Below are positions 44,936 through 55,210 of a stretch of DNA of 64,000 nt, piece after piece. Numbering within the stretch: the first letter of the stretch is position 1; each line of letters begins with the position of its first letter. The position numbers were made by a program, and so were the translations under genes. The notes beneath the pieces were generated by a model. That model saw nothing but the letters and a program-made list of their open reading frames with translations. It was not told the DNA's origin and did no database searches. This stretch comes from STC-113 sp964618565 (GTDB lineage: Bacteria; Patescibacteriota; Gracilibacteria; BD1-5; UBA2023), in the NCBI GenBank assembly GCA_964618565.1, contig CAZUBA010000004.1, positions 3,868 through 67,867 of the forward strand, given 5' to 3'.

Positions 44936-46426
44936 CTAAGCTGCAATCTTCATAAATCTCTCTTTGACTTCTTTCTGTATTCTGACAGTCTTCTCGCTTT
45001 TCTTAGTCGGAAGAACGAGGAGTTTCTCGCTTTTTATAACCATTGCTCTAGCATTTTCCATCGCTTCGACATCTGTTCATTTGAAGAATGTTTTGCCATT
45101 TAGATAAACCCTCTTAAGCAGTCTTTCTCATAATATTTCTTCGTCATCTTGGACGATGACTCTTGCAGAATCTCTCAATTCTATATTCAATTTACCTGGA
45201 ATCGCCTCTTTTCATGCATCATTAGATAGCTTGCCTGTATCGAACTCTGCAGTCTTAGTAAGCTTGAATCCCGCAGATACCGCATCTCTTAATTTGTTGC
45301 GAGCGACAAGCAGTCCGCCTAGTCAATAGACAATAAAATCTTTTGGTTCAAATCAAGCATCCTTAACTTTTGCTTCAATTTCCCTTATCTTATCAACGTC
45401 ACTTATATCAGCAACTACTATCTTATCTTTATTAGGATCTAGAAGCCCAGCCTCTTTTTGCCTGTTAAGCGCATATATCGCCTGATCAACTAAGTCTCAG
45501 CTGTCGAGTCTCATAAAAATAACTTTTCATTTTTCTCTGTACTCTTTTTTAAGGGCAATGATTTTGTCGATTCATTTATAACTATCTACAAGATCAACCA
45601 ATAGGGCTATTTTATCGGCCTTTTCTATTGCATTTCTGAATGCCTCATCCTCAGTTGCATAACTTGCCAGATATCTGTGTGCAGTTGTGCCAGAAGCCTT
45701 AAGTTGAGGAACCGCAAGTGCAGCGATATCATTAGATGTGCCCACTACTCATCCTCAAACATATAAGGCTTCCATTGCATCAATATGAGCTTGTTCATTT
45801 ACTGACGCTCTCTTGCCAAATTCCACAACCCTTCATTCTCATATGATGTTTTCAATATATCTCATGTCAGTAGCTATAACGCTTTGGAAGAATATCCTGA
45901 GAAGTTCAGGCTCGAATACCGCAGCTAATTCTCCAGGACCAGTAATGCTCATGATAGGTTCACCTGGTTTTAAAGCTGCTCAATCTTCTACTGCCATTAT
46001 TTCCAATGGCAGATATCCTCAATTATCAACAACTTCTTGCCAAAGCCCTTTATTGAAATAGCCATTCGCTCAAATCCTATTCTGTTCAGCATAGAAATCA
46101 GCAGCAAAATCCAATTCAGCTTGAGTGAATTTCTTTGCTATTATTTTCTTTATGATATTCCTGACTCAATAGACAATATTGAAAACAGAATTTGGAGATT
46201 TGCGGAAAGTAAGAGTATATGTCTCAGTTGATCTGGCTTTCTCCTCTCATTTCAGATGAGTCATTGTCCTATTATAGGCATCCGTAGAAAGAATCTTATT
46301 CTTCATGGCTATCTCTTTTCTGATTTCCATATCATCAATCTCTCTATATTCTTGAAATGATATTTCAGGGAAAGACATCTGCCTTTCTTTGTAACTTTCT
46401 ACATCAAATTTCAATGCTGTTTTCAT
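44936..46426 (-). CDS. pncB: nicotinate phosphoribosyltransferase
   Basis: A 496-residue enzyme that joins nicotinate to PRPP to give nicotinate mononucleotide for NAD synthesis. Features: AYNRTMTHL at the N-terminal domain, FFQSVIATDMRYIEN, the phospho-His motif KASGTTAHRYLASY, VDLVDSYKGIDKII, FMRLDSGDLVDQAIY and VYGLGGLLVARNKLRDA. The C-terminal ~120 residues form the extra domain of the longer family type. The nicotinamidase gene pncA lies 194 bp upstream on the same strand, so the two form a salvage pair (nicotinamide to nicotinate to NaMN). Confidence 0.92.
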
Positions 46427-46505
46427 AATATTTTTGGTAAATGTTTAATTAATGTTCTATATACTTATCGTCAAATAAGTGCTTATCCATTCCTTTTGTT
46501 TTTTG

Positions 46506-46620
46506 TCATTCCAGGCTTGACCTGGAATCTGTCACTTGGCTCCTTCCATTATTGAAGTTATTGTTTTTTATAGATTCTGGATCAAGTCCAGAATGACAGT
46601 TAAATCCAGAATGACATGCG
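46506..46620. repeat. pair of palindromic repeats of the TTCCAG..CTGGAA family
   Basis: TGTCATTCCAGGCTTGACC (46506 on) and, inverted, GATTCTGGATCAAGTCCAGA (46573 on) plus a partial third copy (AATCCAGAATGACATGCG). They fill most of the gap between pncA and pncB and may terminate pncA. Confidence 0.8.
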
Positions 46621-47187
46621 TTAAATAAATTTAGCTCAATCTTCTTTCATTTTCAGTATTGCGTCCTCCCCGTCATTAGGATTTACATTTACTGCTTTTA
46701 TTCATGTATCTATAACCTCGACTTCAAATCCTAGAGCTAGAGCATCAAGCACAGTTGCCTTTACACAATAGTCTGTTGCAAGTCATACGATTTTAAGGAC
46801 TTTAATCTCATAAGTCAGAAGCAACTCTTTTAATTCTCTTAATGGATACCCTCATCTGAATTCGAATCCTCAGAATGCAGAGTAAGAATCTGTTTCCGGA
46901 TTAAATCATTTCTTTACCTCATGATCGATTGCTCCTGTATTTAATCATTCCATATATTCTGCTCAAGGTGTATTTTCTACACAGTGCCGAGGCCAAATAG
47001 AAAAAGATGAGTGGTTTTCTGGATGCCAATCTCGGCTAGCTATAATGATTCCAGCTCTAGATTTTACTTCATCTATGAGCCTATTAATCACAGCCACAAT
47101 TGATTCAGCTCAATTTACATATAAGCTTCATCCTTTTTCTCAGAAATCTTTCTGAGCATCAACTATAAGCAAAGCTTCTTTTTTCAT
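46621..47187 (-). CDS. pncA: nicotinamidase
   Basis: A 188-residue amidohydrolase (isochorismatase-like fold) turning nicotinamide into nicotinate. Catalytic triad Asp-Lys-Cys is visible: ALLIVDAQKDFGEKGG (Asp10 region), EHEVKKGF-like Lys segment in IDHEVKKGFNPETDS, and LATDYCVKATVLDAL with the nucleophile Cys. Metal ligands sit in SRDWHPENHSSF. A good promoter lies upstream and pncB lies downstream. Confidence 0.92.
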
Positions 47188-47258
47188 AATATATTTCTTA
47201 AAAAATATTGAAGTAAATATGAATCAGGATCTTATTCTTGTGTGTCATATTTACACTC

Positions 47259-47286
47259 AATATATGAACATACTTGCATTTGTCAA
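47259..47286 (-). promoter_or_regulatory. promoter of pncA
   Basis: On the minus strand TTGACA, 16-bp spacer, TATATT, 72 bp upstream of the ATG at 47187. Confidence 0.55.
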
Positions 47287-47434
47287 AACTTTTTTTTAAA
47301 AAAATATATTTATCTGATCAATTAATATTGTTTGCTCTACAAAAATAGCTCAAATAACATCAATATGTTTTTACAATTAAGGTTTTTTTATTATAAAAAT
47401 ATAGAAGTATTTTTATATCATCATCTCTAAAACC

Positions 47435-49228
47435 ATGCAATCAGATTCAGATACTCCACAAAACATTGAGATAGAAAGGAAATTCATTTTAAGAAATATG
47501 CCTGAATTCATGGTAGTTCAGCCAAGTAAGGAAATCGTGCAATGATATTTGCCTAGTTTCAGGATAAGGCAAATAGGCGATGAATTCAAATTGACAATCA
47601 AGAGAGGAAAATGAGTCGTGAGGCAGGAATTTGAAATAAATATCACGAAAGAAGAATATGAACATTTCTGGATATTGTGAAATAAAAAAAGCCTAAGGAA
47701 AACAAGATACTATATGGAAGTTGAATGACTGACTTTTGAAGCTGATGAATATCATGGCAATCTAGATTGATTGTATACTATAGAAGTTGAATTCTCGAGC
47801 GCAGAGGAAGCAGAGTCTTTTGTTCCGCCTGCTTGGTTCGGAGAAGAAGTAACAGAAGATGATGATTTCAGCAATGGCTCACTTTCTTCGCAATGATTAA
47901 CAGAATCTGTAATAGATAAGATGAAAAAAGAAAATGAAAGGCCCTATTTGGAAGCCATAAGACTTAATCTTTCCGATTGAATAGGTTGGATCATTAAATG
48001 AGCTCTTAATCTCATAGGAAAAACAGAAAAAGACAGACCTATTTTCATCTGAATCTCATGAGGATCCAATTCATGAAAAACTTCAAAAGTAACAGATGAG
48101 GTTATACGAAAACTTGAGGCTGAATGAGTGACGGTCACAAAAATATCCATGGATGATTTCTGTTTCTGACCCACATATTTGAAAAAAATATTGAAAGAGT
48201 GAGATGTCCTTAATTTTGATGCGCCTTATTCATATGATATGGAATTATGGAAAACGAAGCTCAATGAGCTAATGGTTGGAAAAGATGTGAAAATAAATAC
48301 ATATGATTTTAAAAACGATCCGAAAATCGACGCTCAGGATATTCCTAAAACTCAAGTCTATATTCTTGAATGACTTTATATCTTATATGATGATGACCTT
48401 AAATCAAGATGTGACTTAAGAGCTTTTGTTGATGTTTCAAGCCATTGAAGAGTAATGAGAAGGTTGACAAGAGATGCTTGAGGCTCTTCTTGAGAAGTCT
48501 GAAGAACCTGACAAAGCCACTTGAATGTTCTTGAGCAGATTCTGTCCACTGTTGAGCCTATGGATAAACAATATATTAAACCTCAAATCAAAAATGCTCA
48601 CATTATAATCGATAACGATCACAATCCCCAAATTGAATGTGCTAATATAAAAAATTCTGAATCTCAAATTAAATTCAAATTAGGAAAGTTTGATCTTGAA
48701 AGCATAATTGTCTGATTGGAATCTATTGGCTTTATGAAATGAATATCAAGAGAGGAATCCGACATATATTATAATCACAGTTCAAAAGACATTATCGGAA
48801 ATTGAGAGGTTTTCAGATTAAGATATACAAATAAGGATATAAATGAGCTTTGTTGCAATTATCCTGTTTTGACATATAAATATCCTCGTGTAAATCAAGA
48901 TTATAGAGAAGAGTCCGTTCTTAGCTTTGAAATAAATGATAAAGTTGTATGATTATTGAATTGAGAATATAGACAAATCTGAGAAATTACAAAAACAAGG
49001 ATGCCATTTATAATAAATGAGATATCTGTAGTTATCGATTTGTCAGTTGCGGGTAAATTGACATCTGAAGAACGGACTATAGATTTATGAAATCATATTG
49101 AAATCAGATGATTTAAAAATGAGGAAGAATTGAATCATTATTCTGATATGATTGCAGGACTGATAGGCAAGGAATCAGATGATTCAACTACTGAATCATA
49201 TCTTAAGATGCTAACTCGTATAAATTAA
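47435..49228 (+). CDS. CYTH - uridine kinase-like - CYTH fusion protein
   Basis: A 597-residue three-part protein. Residues of about 10-150 form a CYTH (triphosphate tunnel) domain: IEIERKFIL is the EXEXK signature, followed by LPSFRIRQIGDEFKLTIKRG. Residues of about 205-400 are a uridine kinase/PRK-type P-loop NTPase: FIGISGGSNSGKTSKVTDE, SMDDFCFGPTYL, VYILEGLYILYDDDL and VMRRLTRD. Residues of about 415-590 look like a second, diverged CYTH domain (EVFRLRYTNKDI, LTYKYPRVNQDYREES, GEITKTRMPFIINEISVVID, DLGNHIEIRGF). CYTH domains act on triphosphates; the kinase part resembles uridine kinases that are known to be joined to CYTH in some bacteria. Substrate unknown. Confidence 0.88.
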
Positions 49229-49234
49229 ATTTAG

Positions 49235-49268
49235 AAAAATCCAGTTCCCTCAGGAACTGGATTTTTTT
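49235..49268. terminator. bidirectional intrinsic terminator
   Basis: AAAAATCCAGTTCC, CTCA, GGAACTGGATTTTT between convergent genes. Confidence 0.9.
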
Positions 49269-49270
49269 CT

Positions 49271-49462
49271 TCAATGATTTGGTTTCGGGATGGTGTATTC
49301 ATGGCCATCCTTCTTGATTGTTACTCCATCTTCATGGAAATGGACATGATTGTGATGATCGATTGATTTGCCATCACTTTCACTGGAATACAGAGTTCCG
49401 TATCCCTCTTTTTCAGATTTATAACCACCCCAGCTAGTCTTCTCCGGCTTTGTCCAACTCAT
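49271..49462 (-). CDS. small His-rich protein ending in UGA, probably acquired
   Basis: A 63-residue protein, MSWTKPEKTSWGGYKSEKEG at the start, with a His-rich run (DHHNHVHFHEDGVTI) and no known domain. A strong Shine-Dalgarno (AGGAGG, 5 bp before ATG) is present. All seven glycines use GGN and the only nearby stop is TGA at 49271-49273. In the code-25 reading the frame runs on for 20 more residues, through the terminator hairpin, to a TAG inside the convergent gene. Like the TPM gene it appears written for a standard-code cell. Confidence 0.65.
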   Translation of the reverse strand: MSWTKPEKTSWGGYKSEKEGYGTLYSSESDGKSIDHHNHVHFHEDGVTIKKDGHEYTIPKPNH

Positions 49463-49524
49463 CTCCCCCTCCTTTTTTGCAATAGTTTTTGATTCTATTA
49501 AGAGTGATTATAATTCTCTGAATC

Positions 49525-49550
49525 CAGAAAAATATTGAAAAAAACAAGAA
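49525..49550. repeat. 26-bp repeat, copy 1
   Basis: The 26 bases here (CAGAAAAATATTGAAAAAAA at the left end) are identical to 52041-52066, in the same orientation. The two copies bracket the recQ gene; each also lies upstream of a minus-strand start. Confidence 0.7.
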
Positions 49551-49644
49551 ATAATAAGGTGCCAATTCTTGTTCTTGTCTAATCTTTAATTAATCAGTGT
49601 TCATTTTACATTGATGGTCCCGTCTGCTGGTAGGTCCCCGGGTC

Positions 49645-49664
49645 AAGCCCGAGGATGACAGGAT
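49645..49664. repeat. GC-rich short palindrome
   Basis: CCCGGGTCAAGCCCGAGGATGACA-type sequence around 49637-49661 between the 63-residue gene and recQ. It has the general layout (palindrome then ATGACA) of the repeats at 37136 and 46506 but a different core. Confidence 0.45.
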
Positions 49665-49675
49665 GCAGGATGAAT

Positions 49676-51958
49676 TTAATTCTTACTCATTATTGCAATA
49701 TAAGCCTTTATATCAAAATATGAAACATTTGGAAATCATGAATCCTCAAGTTTATCCTTAATAGGCTTGAGCTTGATATTCTCTGCAAGCATTTCCGGTT
49801 CTATGAATTCCTTTATCTTTTCAAGATTTACAGGATCTACAAGTTTAAGAAGATCTTCTTCGCTTATCAGTCAATCCTCGAATAGCCTTACAATGTGTCA
49901 TTCAATGGTAACAGTTGACATTTCACGTTCTTTTGCGATTTCTTTTATTCCTTTTCCTGATTCAAATAAGCTTAAGGTTTCAGAATAAGTATCGCTTGAA
50001 GTTTTCTTACCGGAACCTCCTCAAATTTTCAGTTTATCCTTTATTTTCTTGAAAATGTTTCATCTCGTTCTCATCGCAACGAATGTCTGAAGAAGAGATT
50101 CTTCATTGATAAGAAGTCATTCGGATTTAAGTGATTGTTTTCATTTTTGAGTCAGAGAAAGAAGAGGATATTGTCAGAAAGATTTCTCGATGAAGCTCTG
50201 GCTGATTAGAGATTCTATTACGGCCTGCACAAGTTCCTTGGAATATTCTCATAAGATTCAATACTTATCATCCTCATCCAAACCCCATTCTACAAGCTTA
50301 GCATCTTTGCTTCATTGCAGGAATTTTGCTATCGTATTGAGTCAGAATCTATTATCGAATTTCTGGATAATGTCCATGACTATTTCAAAAACAGAAAGAT
50401 TTACAGGATTTTCTATGTTTCAGTCAAGCATCTTGCTCTTATCGATACAATAATCGCATTTTCAGCAGTTATCTCCTAGTGTAGCCAAATCCTCCTCATC
50501 TCCGAAATAATCTAGAATGAATCTCTTTCTGCAGCTCGGATAAAAAAGCAATTTCTTGATCTGTTCTAGCTTGAAATATGCTTCTGTTTTAAGCAGCTCT
50601 TGTTTCTTCCAATCGATAAGCACCCCTGAAGACGATCTTTTATCTTGCAATAAAGTAAGTCATCTTCATCTGAATTCTTCGCTTCAATCTGATGTGTATC
50701 ATCTGTTGACGATTCAATATTTCTCCAATATCTTAATAATGCTTCATACTCTCATATCTGAGCTTATTTTTGATTCCTTTGCCATTACCGCCTGTGTCTT
50801 GAGTATCTGCTCGCCTTTTCATCCTCAAATATCAAAATCTTTATAAAGATAATCATAGAAATCAAGAACTTCGTTTTTTGAAGGATATGTATTCTCAATG
50901 AAAAATTCCTGGATTTTTGTATCTCAATAGCTAGCCAGTACCACTCAAAATGACCTTAGCCCGTCTCTTCATGCTCTACCGACTTCTTGATAATAACTTT
51001 CAATGCTTCAAGGAAGATTATAGTGAATTACAAATCTTATATCTTTCTTGTCGATTCACATTCAAAAAGCATTTGTCGCGACTATAACTTTGGTTTTCGA
51101 GCTCATGAAATCATTCTGTATCCTGTCCCTATCTTCTGTATTCATGGCTCAGGTGTACATTGCCGTAGGGACTCATTTGCCCTTGAGATACTCAGTCACC
51201 TCATCTACAGTTTTCCGGCTTGAGCAATAGACTATTCAAGATCATGCGGTCTTAGAAATAATTTCAAGGGTTTTTTCTAGCTTATTATCTTTTTCGCTTA
51301 TTTCCCTTACAAGGATTATTATATTTTTTCTATCAAATCATCTTGTGAAGACATTGTAATCAGTGAGTCATAATCTATCTACTATATCCTCTCTTACTTT
51401 CTTGGTTGCAGTTGCAGTAAGTGCCATTATAGGAAAATCCTTACCTATCTTTATCTTTTCCAGGAATCATTTGATTCTCATGTAACTTGGCCTGAAATCA
51501 TGTCCCCACTGGCTGATACAATGAGCTTCATCAATTGCTATCAAAGCTATTTTACATCTGTTTATCACGCTTAAAAATGCATCGGAATTAAGCCTTTCAG
51601 GAGCAATGTATAGGAATTTTATAGGGTTTCATTCAGAAAAATCAGTTGAATCCAATTCGCTTAATATCTGATTCTGTTCGCTTTGAGAAATTGTAGAATT
51701 AATTACTTCGGATCTTATTCATAGCTCATTCAACTTATCTATCTGATCTTTCATCAAAGAAATCAGGGGAGAGATGACGATTGTCAGTCACTCCATTACA
51801 ACTCATGGCAACTGATAAGTCAATGATTTTCATCATCATGTAGGCATGAATACGAGGGTGTCTTTTTTGGCTATTACACTATCAACTATCTCCTTCTGTC
51901 ATTCATGGAAAGCTTCTAATTTAAATACATCATTCAACGTTTTTTCCAGATTCAGCAT
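49676..51958 (-). CDS. recQ: ATP-dependent DNA helicase RecQ
   Basis: A 760-residue 3'-5' helicase for recombination and fork repair. Helicase core: MPTGGGKSLTYQLP (Walker A), VISPLISLMKDQ, IDEAHCISQWGHDFRPSY, MALTATAT, NAFGMGIDKKDIRFVIHYN and QEVGRAGRDG. RQC zinc cysteines are in SCRKRFILDYFGDE and CGKCDYC. A winged helix, an HRDC-like segment and a final helix-turn-helix (SETLSLFESGKGIKEIAKE) follow. The glycines of the Walker A loop (PTGGGKS) are largely UGA. ATG at 51958 gives MLNLEKTLNDVFKLEAFHEG, a typical beginning. Confidence 0.93.
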
Positions 51959-52040
51959 TGTTCGCAATTTATTGTTATAAAAAGAGTATACTCAAAATAT
52001 GAAAATATCATATTATAAAAATATAATAGTGAGGCATAAG

Positions 52041-52066
52041 CAGAAAAATATTGAAAAAAACAAGAA
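52041..52066. repeat. 26-bp repeat, copy 2
   Basis: Identical to 49525-49550. A looser match is at about 61382-61405, also upstream of a minus-strand start (61336). Confidence 0.7.
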
Positions 52067-52114
52067 TAATTTATTGAATTGCTTTAGGATAGTATTATTT
52101 TGGCATATTTATTA

Positions 52115-52142
52115 TTGACATAAACGTATGTTTCATTATAAA
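52115..52142 (+). promoter_or_regulatory. promoter of the metalloprotease gene
   Basis: TTGACA, 16-bp spacer, TATAAA, 26 bp before the ATG at 52169. Confidence 0.6.
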
Positions 52143-52168
52143 TCATTATGTATTTTTAAATAACAACA

Positions 52169-53782
52169 ATGAATAAGACTTCAGACGCGATAATGCCAAG
52201 CTACACATCAATTCCTAAAGAAGATATTTACACGAAAAAAGTGAAGCAAGATGTCATAAGTTTGCTTCAGGATGAGAGCTTCAAATGAATATTATCCATG
52301 CAGGTAAAAAGCCTTAACAGCTTTATAGCATTCAATAAATCTGCAAATGAGGCTTTAAACGAATTATTCATTGTCAGATACAGACTCAATCTCAAAGAGC
52401 AAAAATTCATAGAATCCTTTAAATCATCGAATATTTCAACATTCAAATGAAATGATAAAGAAAAAGAAGAAATAATGGATCTTATCGAAAAGAAAAAATA
52501 TGCGTTTCAGAAATTGTTGGTTGAATGCATAGAAAGATGAAATTTCTACTTTCCAAAAGAGGATCTTGATGATATAGTAAATCTTATATGAAGTTGAATC
52601 TTTGAATGGAAAGATTCTTTGTATAGAAAATATCTAAAGCTGATCGAAACCAATCATCAGATAGATTTATGAAGCAAATTGTATTATGGGCTTCCCGATT
52701 GAATGAATGCATGATCATACAAATCTTCTTTGCTTTCCTCAGATGTTGATCCCAAAAAGATACTCAATATCCACAACGACAACATAAGGAACTACTTGGC
52801 AGAGCTTATTTGCCTATCTTCCATTTGAAACAATAATTATGATGATTGGATAAAGGCTGAGAAATGCGAGTCTGATAATTGGTGATGAACCAGTAATTTG
52901 GTATTTTTGGCACCGATGGAAAATTATATCCATAAGAACTTTGTGGATCCTGAATTTCTAGTGCTTCTTAGGGAAAAAACAGAATTCACACCAGCAGAAT
53001 TTGAGAATCTTTCAATGAAATTTTATTGAAATAGCTATGGCATGGACAAGGTGAAGGCTTATTATGTCGAAGAGATATTGAAATGATGAAACGCAACTTT
53101 TGAGCAATATTTATGAAAGACATTTCCGAATGACGTAGAGCTTAAGAAGAATTTATGAACCTTTATCTGAATCGTAAAATGAGAATTTGCTAAGACCTTC
53201 AATGAATACTATAAAATGATTGCAAAGATATTCAATATTGAGCTCTCGGATATGATTGCCCTAAAGGATGAGATCGTAGAATGATCGAAAAAAGAAACGA
53301 CTTTCCATGAATATTGACATTCTTTATTTTGATCTAAGAGCTCCGATCTTGAGGAGACCAAAGCATCGCTTTTTTATTGGCTGCACTTGTACAATAAATA
53401 TGTAGCTTCCAATGCTGAGCTTGAATTGCAAGAAATCAAAAGAATCATGTATTCATTTACTATAGATTTTACAAGATATATTTCACGCATGGAAGAGCCG
53501 AGATACAGGAAATATGTATACACTTCTCAGATACTGCTTCATTATATGCAAGACAACTCTTTATTGTGGTATGATAGTGAAAAGAATTGCCTTAATATGA
53601 ATCTTGATAATGAATCGGAAACAATAATAAGATTCAAGAGCCTTTTAAGGGATCTGGCTGGAGTTTTGGATACCATAAAATCAATTTATGATGACAATGA
53701 TCCGCAAAGAGAGCAGAATCTCATTAATTATTACGACGAAGAGACTCTCCCAACATTACAATTGCTCTATAAGAATTTTTAA
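52169..53782 (+). CDS. HEXXH metalloprotease, M49-like
   Basis: A 537-residue soluble protein with the zinc motif TTFHEYGHSLFGS (HEXXH) near residue 375 and a downstream DLEETKASLFYWLHLYN, whose glutamates would supply the third zinc ligand as in gluzincins such as dipeptidyl peptidase III (M49) relatives. No signal peptide, so it is probably a cytoplasmic peptidase. The long N-terminal region is helical with YGLPDGMNAGSYKSSLL. No UGA interrupts the catalytic region. Family placement beyond metalloprotease is tentative. Confidence 0.75.
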
Positions 53783-53787
53783 ATTTA

Positions 53788-54453
53788 TTAAATATTTGAC
53801 GTAAGCTTGCCCATCTGCAGACCGAATGTAAGTTCTCACATTTCACACAATGAATTATGATAATTCTTTTGGCTTCTCAGAATATTGAGAAATGTGTATC
53901 TCAGATCTCTAAGCAATTTAAGCAGTTCAGGGATTCATTTTACCCTAGTAGAGTTTTTATGATTATCATAAAATGATATTATATCATCTATTTCATTCAT
54001 TATTCTCATAATCACTGCATATCATATCGAAGTTTCCTCTACGTCATCTCTGAATGTTTTTTCGGCGATGAATCGGTTTATTTTTTGTGCCCATCAACCT
54101 CACTTAATTCAAAGAAAATCAAATATTTTAGCTTTCATCATTTCTGAATCTATCATCTGGTTGGTTTGAAGTTTATGAGCCGACAGAAATGAATTCAGAG
54201 CTTCAGAAAATTCAAAAGTATTAGTGTAGAATACATCTATATATCTCTGATCCAGAAGATTTCAGTTACTGATATGAACAAATTGCTTATTGCCAAGAAT
54301 TATTCTGATTTTCTCTTTATTTCCTAATATGAGCCTCATAGAATCTTTTCAAAATTTAAATTTTGAAACCTGATTCAATTCTGGATTGTTTATTATCTTA
54401 AATATGGTTTCTTGCAAGTTTTTACTTGATTCCTCAGGTGTTAGTTTGTTCAT
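53788..54453 (-). CDS. hypothetical helical protein
   Basis: A 221-residue protein starting MNKLTPEESSKNLQETIF and ending LTFGLQMGKLTSNI. Charged, helical, without membrane segment. No family recognised. It converges on the metalloprotease gene with 5 bp between stops, and has a clear promoter. Confidence 0.7.
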
Positions 54454-54483
54454 TTTAGCTGGAAAATATTATTTATAAAATAA

Positions 54484-54511
54484 ATAATAAATAAATTAGA
54501 TATTTTGTCAA
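54484..54511 (-). promoter_or_regulatory. sigma-70-type promoter
   Basis: On the minus strand TTGACA, 16-bp spacer, TATTAT, 31 bp upstream of the ATG at 54453. Confidence 0.65.
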
Positions 54512-54527
54512 AAACATTTTGCCGACA

Positions 54528-55085
54528 TTACTTCTTTATCACCATTATTCCATCATCTGCATCTATTTTCAATACATCATATTTTATCCCATTTTCTTCA
54601 AGATATTCATAAAGCCCCACCATCTTTTCTTTGAATTTTATTACATCATCAATTACTATAGTGGCACCATTTTTAGCTTTTGGCCAAGATAATTCAAGAA
54701 AATCCTTGCTTCGCCTTTTCATTCCATCAATGAAAATAAAATCAAAGCTATCATCCTCAAGCGTAGGAATAATATCCAATGCCTGTCAATGAATCAGCGT
54801 CGTATATTCTTCCAATCCTGCATTTGCTACATTTTCAATTGCCTGATTATGAGATAATATTGAAAATTCTATTGAAGTGATATGCCCGCCCTGTTCAGAT
54901 AATACGGATCCGAAACAAATTGCAGAATATCAGTTTGCAGTTCATATTTCAAGCATATTCTTAACATTGCCCTCTTTGACCAGATTCATCAGAAATTCTG
55001 CATTCTCATCTGTTATATTAGGCACTTCATTGGCAAGGCCGAATTCCCTTAACTCTTTAAGGACTTGTTTTATTTTTGGATTCAT
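54528..55085 (-). CDS. SAM-dependent O-methyltransferase (COG4122-like)
   Basis: A 185-residue class I methyltransferase. SAM-binding motif I is KNMLEIGTANGYSAICFG, motif II region HITSIEFS, then SFDFIFIDGMKRRS with the metal-site Asp, and ATIVIDDVI. This is the small catechol O-methyltransferase type found in many bacteria. Substrate unknown. It ends in TAA at 54528. Confidence 0.85.
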
Positions 55086-55164
55086 GATTTCATATTTCAA
55101 TTAGATTTGCACATTATAGTGAAATGGCGGATATTGCAAATTACAAACTTTCGATAATTCATTC

Positions 55165-55204
55165 AAATAAACAATCCCCAAGCAAGCTTGAGGATTGTTT
55201 ATTT
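55165..55204. terminator. intrinsic terminator
   Basis: AAATAAACAATCC ... GGATTGTTTATTT hairpin directly downstream of the minus-strand gene ending at 55211. Confidence 0.8.
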
Positions 55205-55210
55205 GAAATA

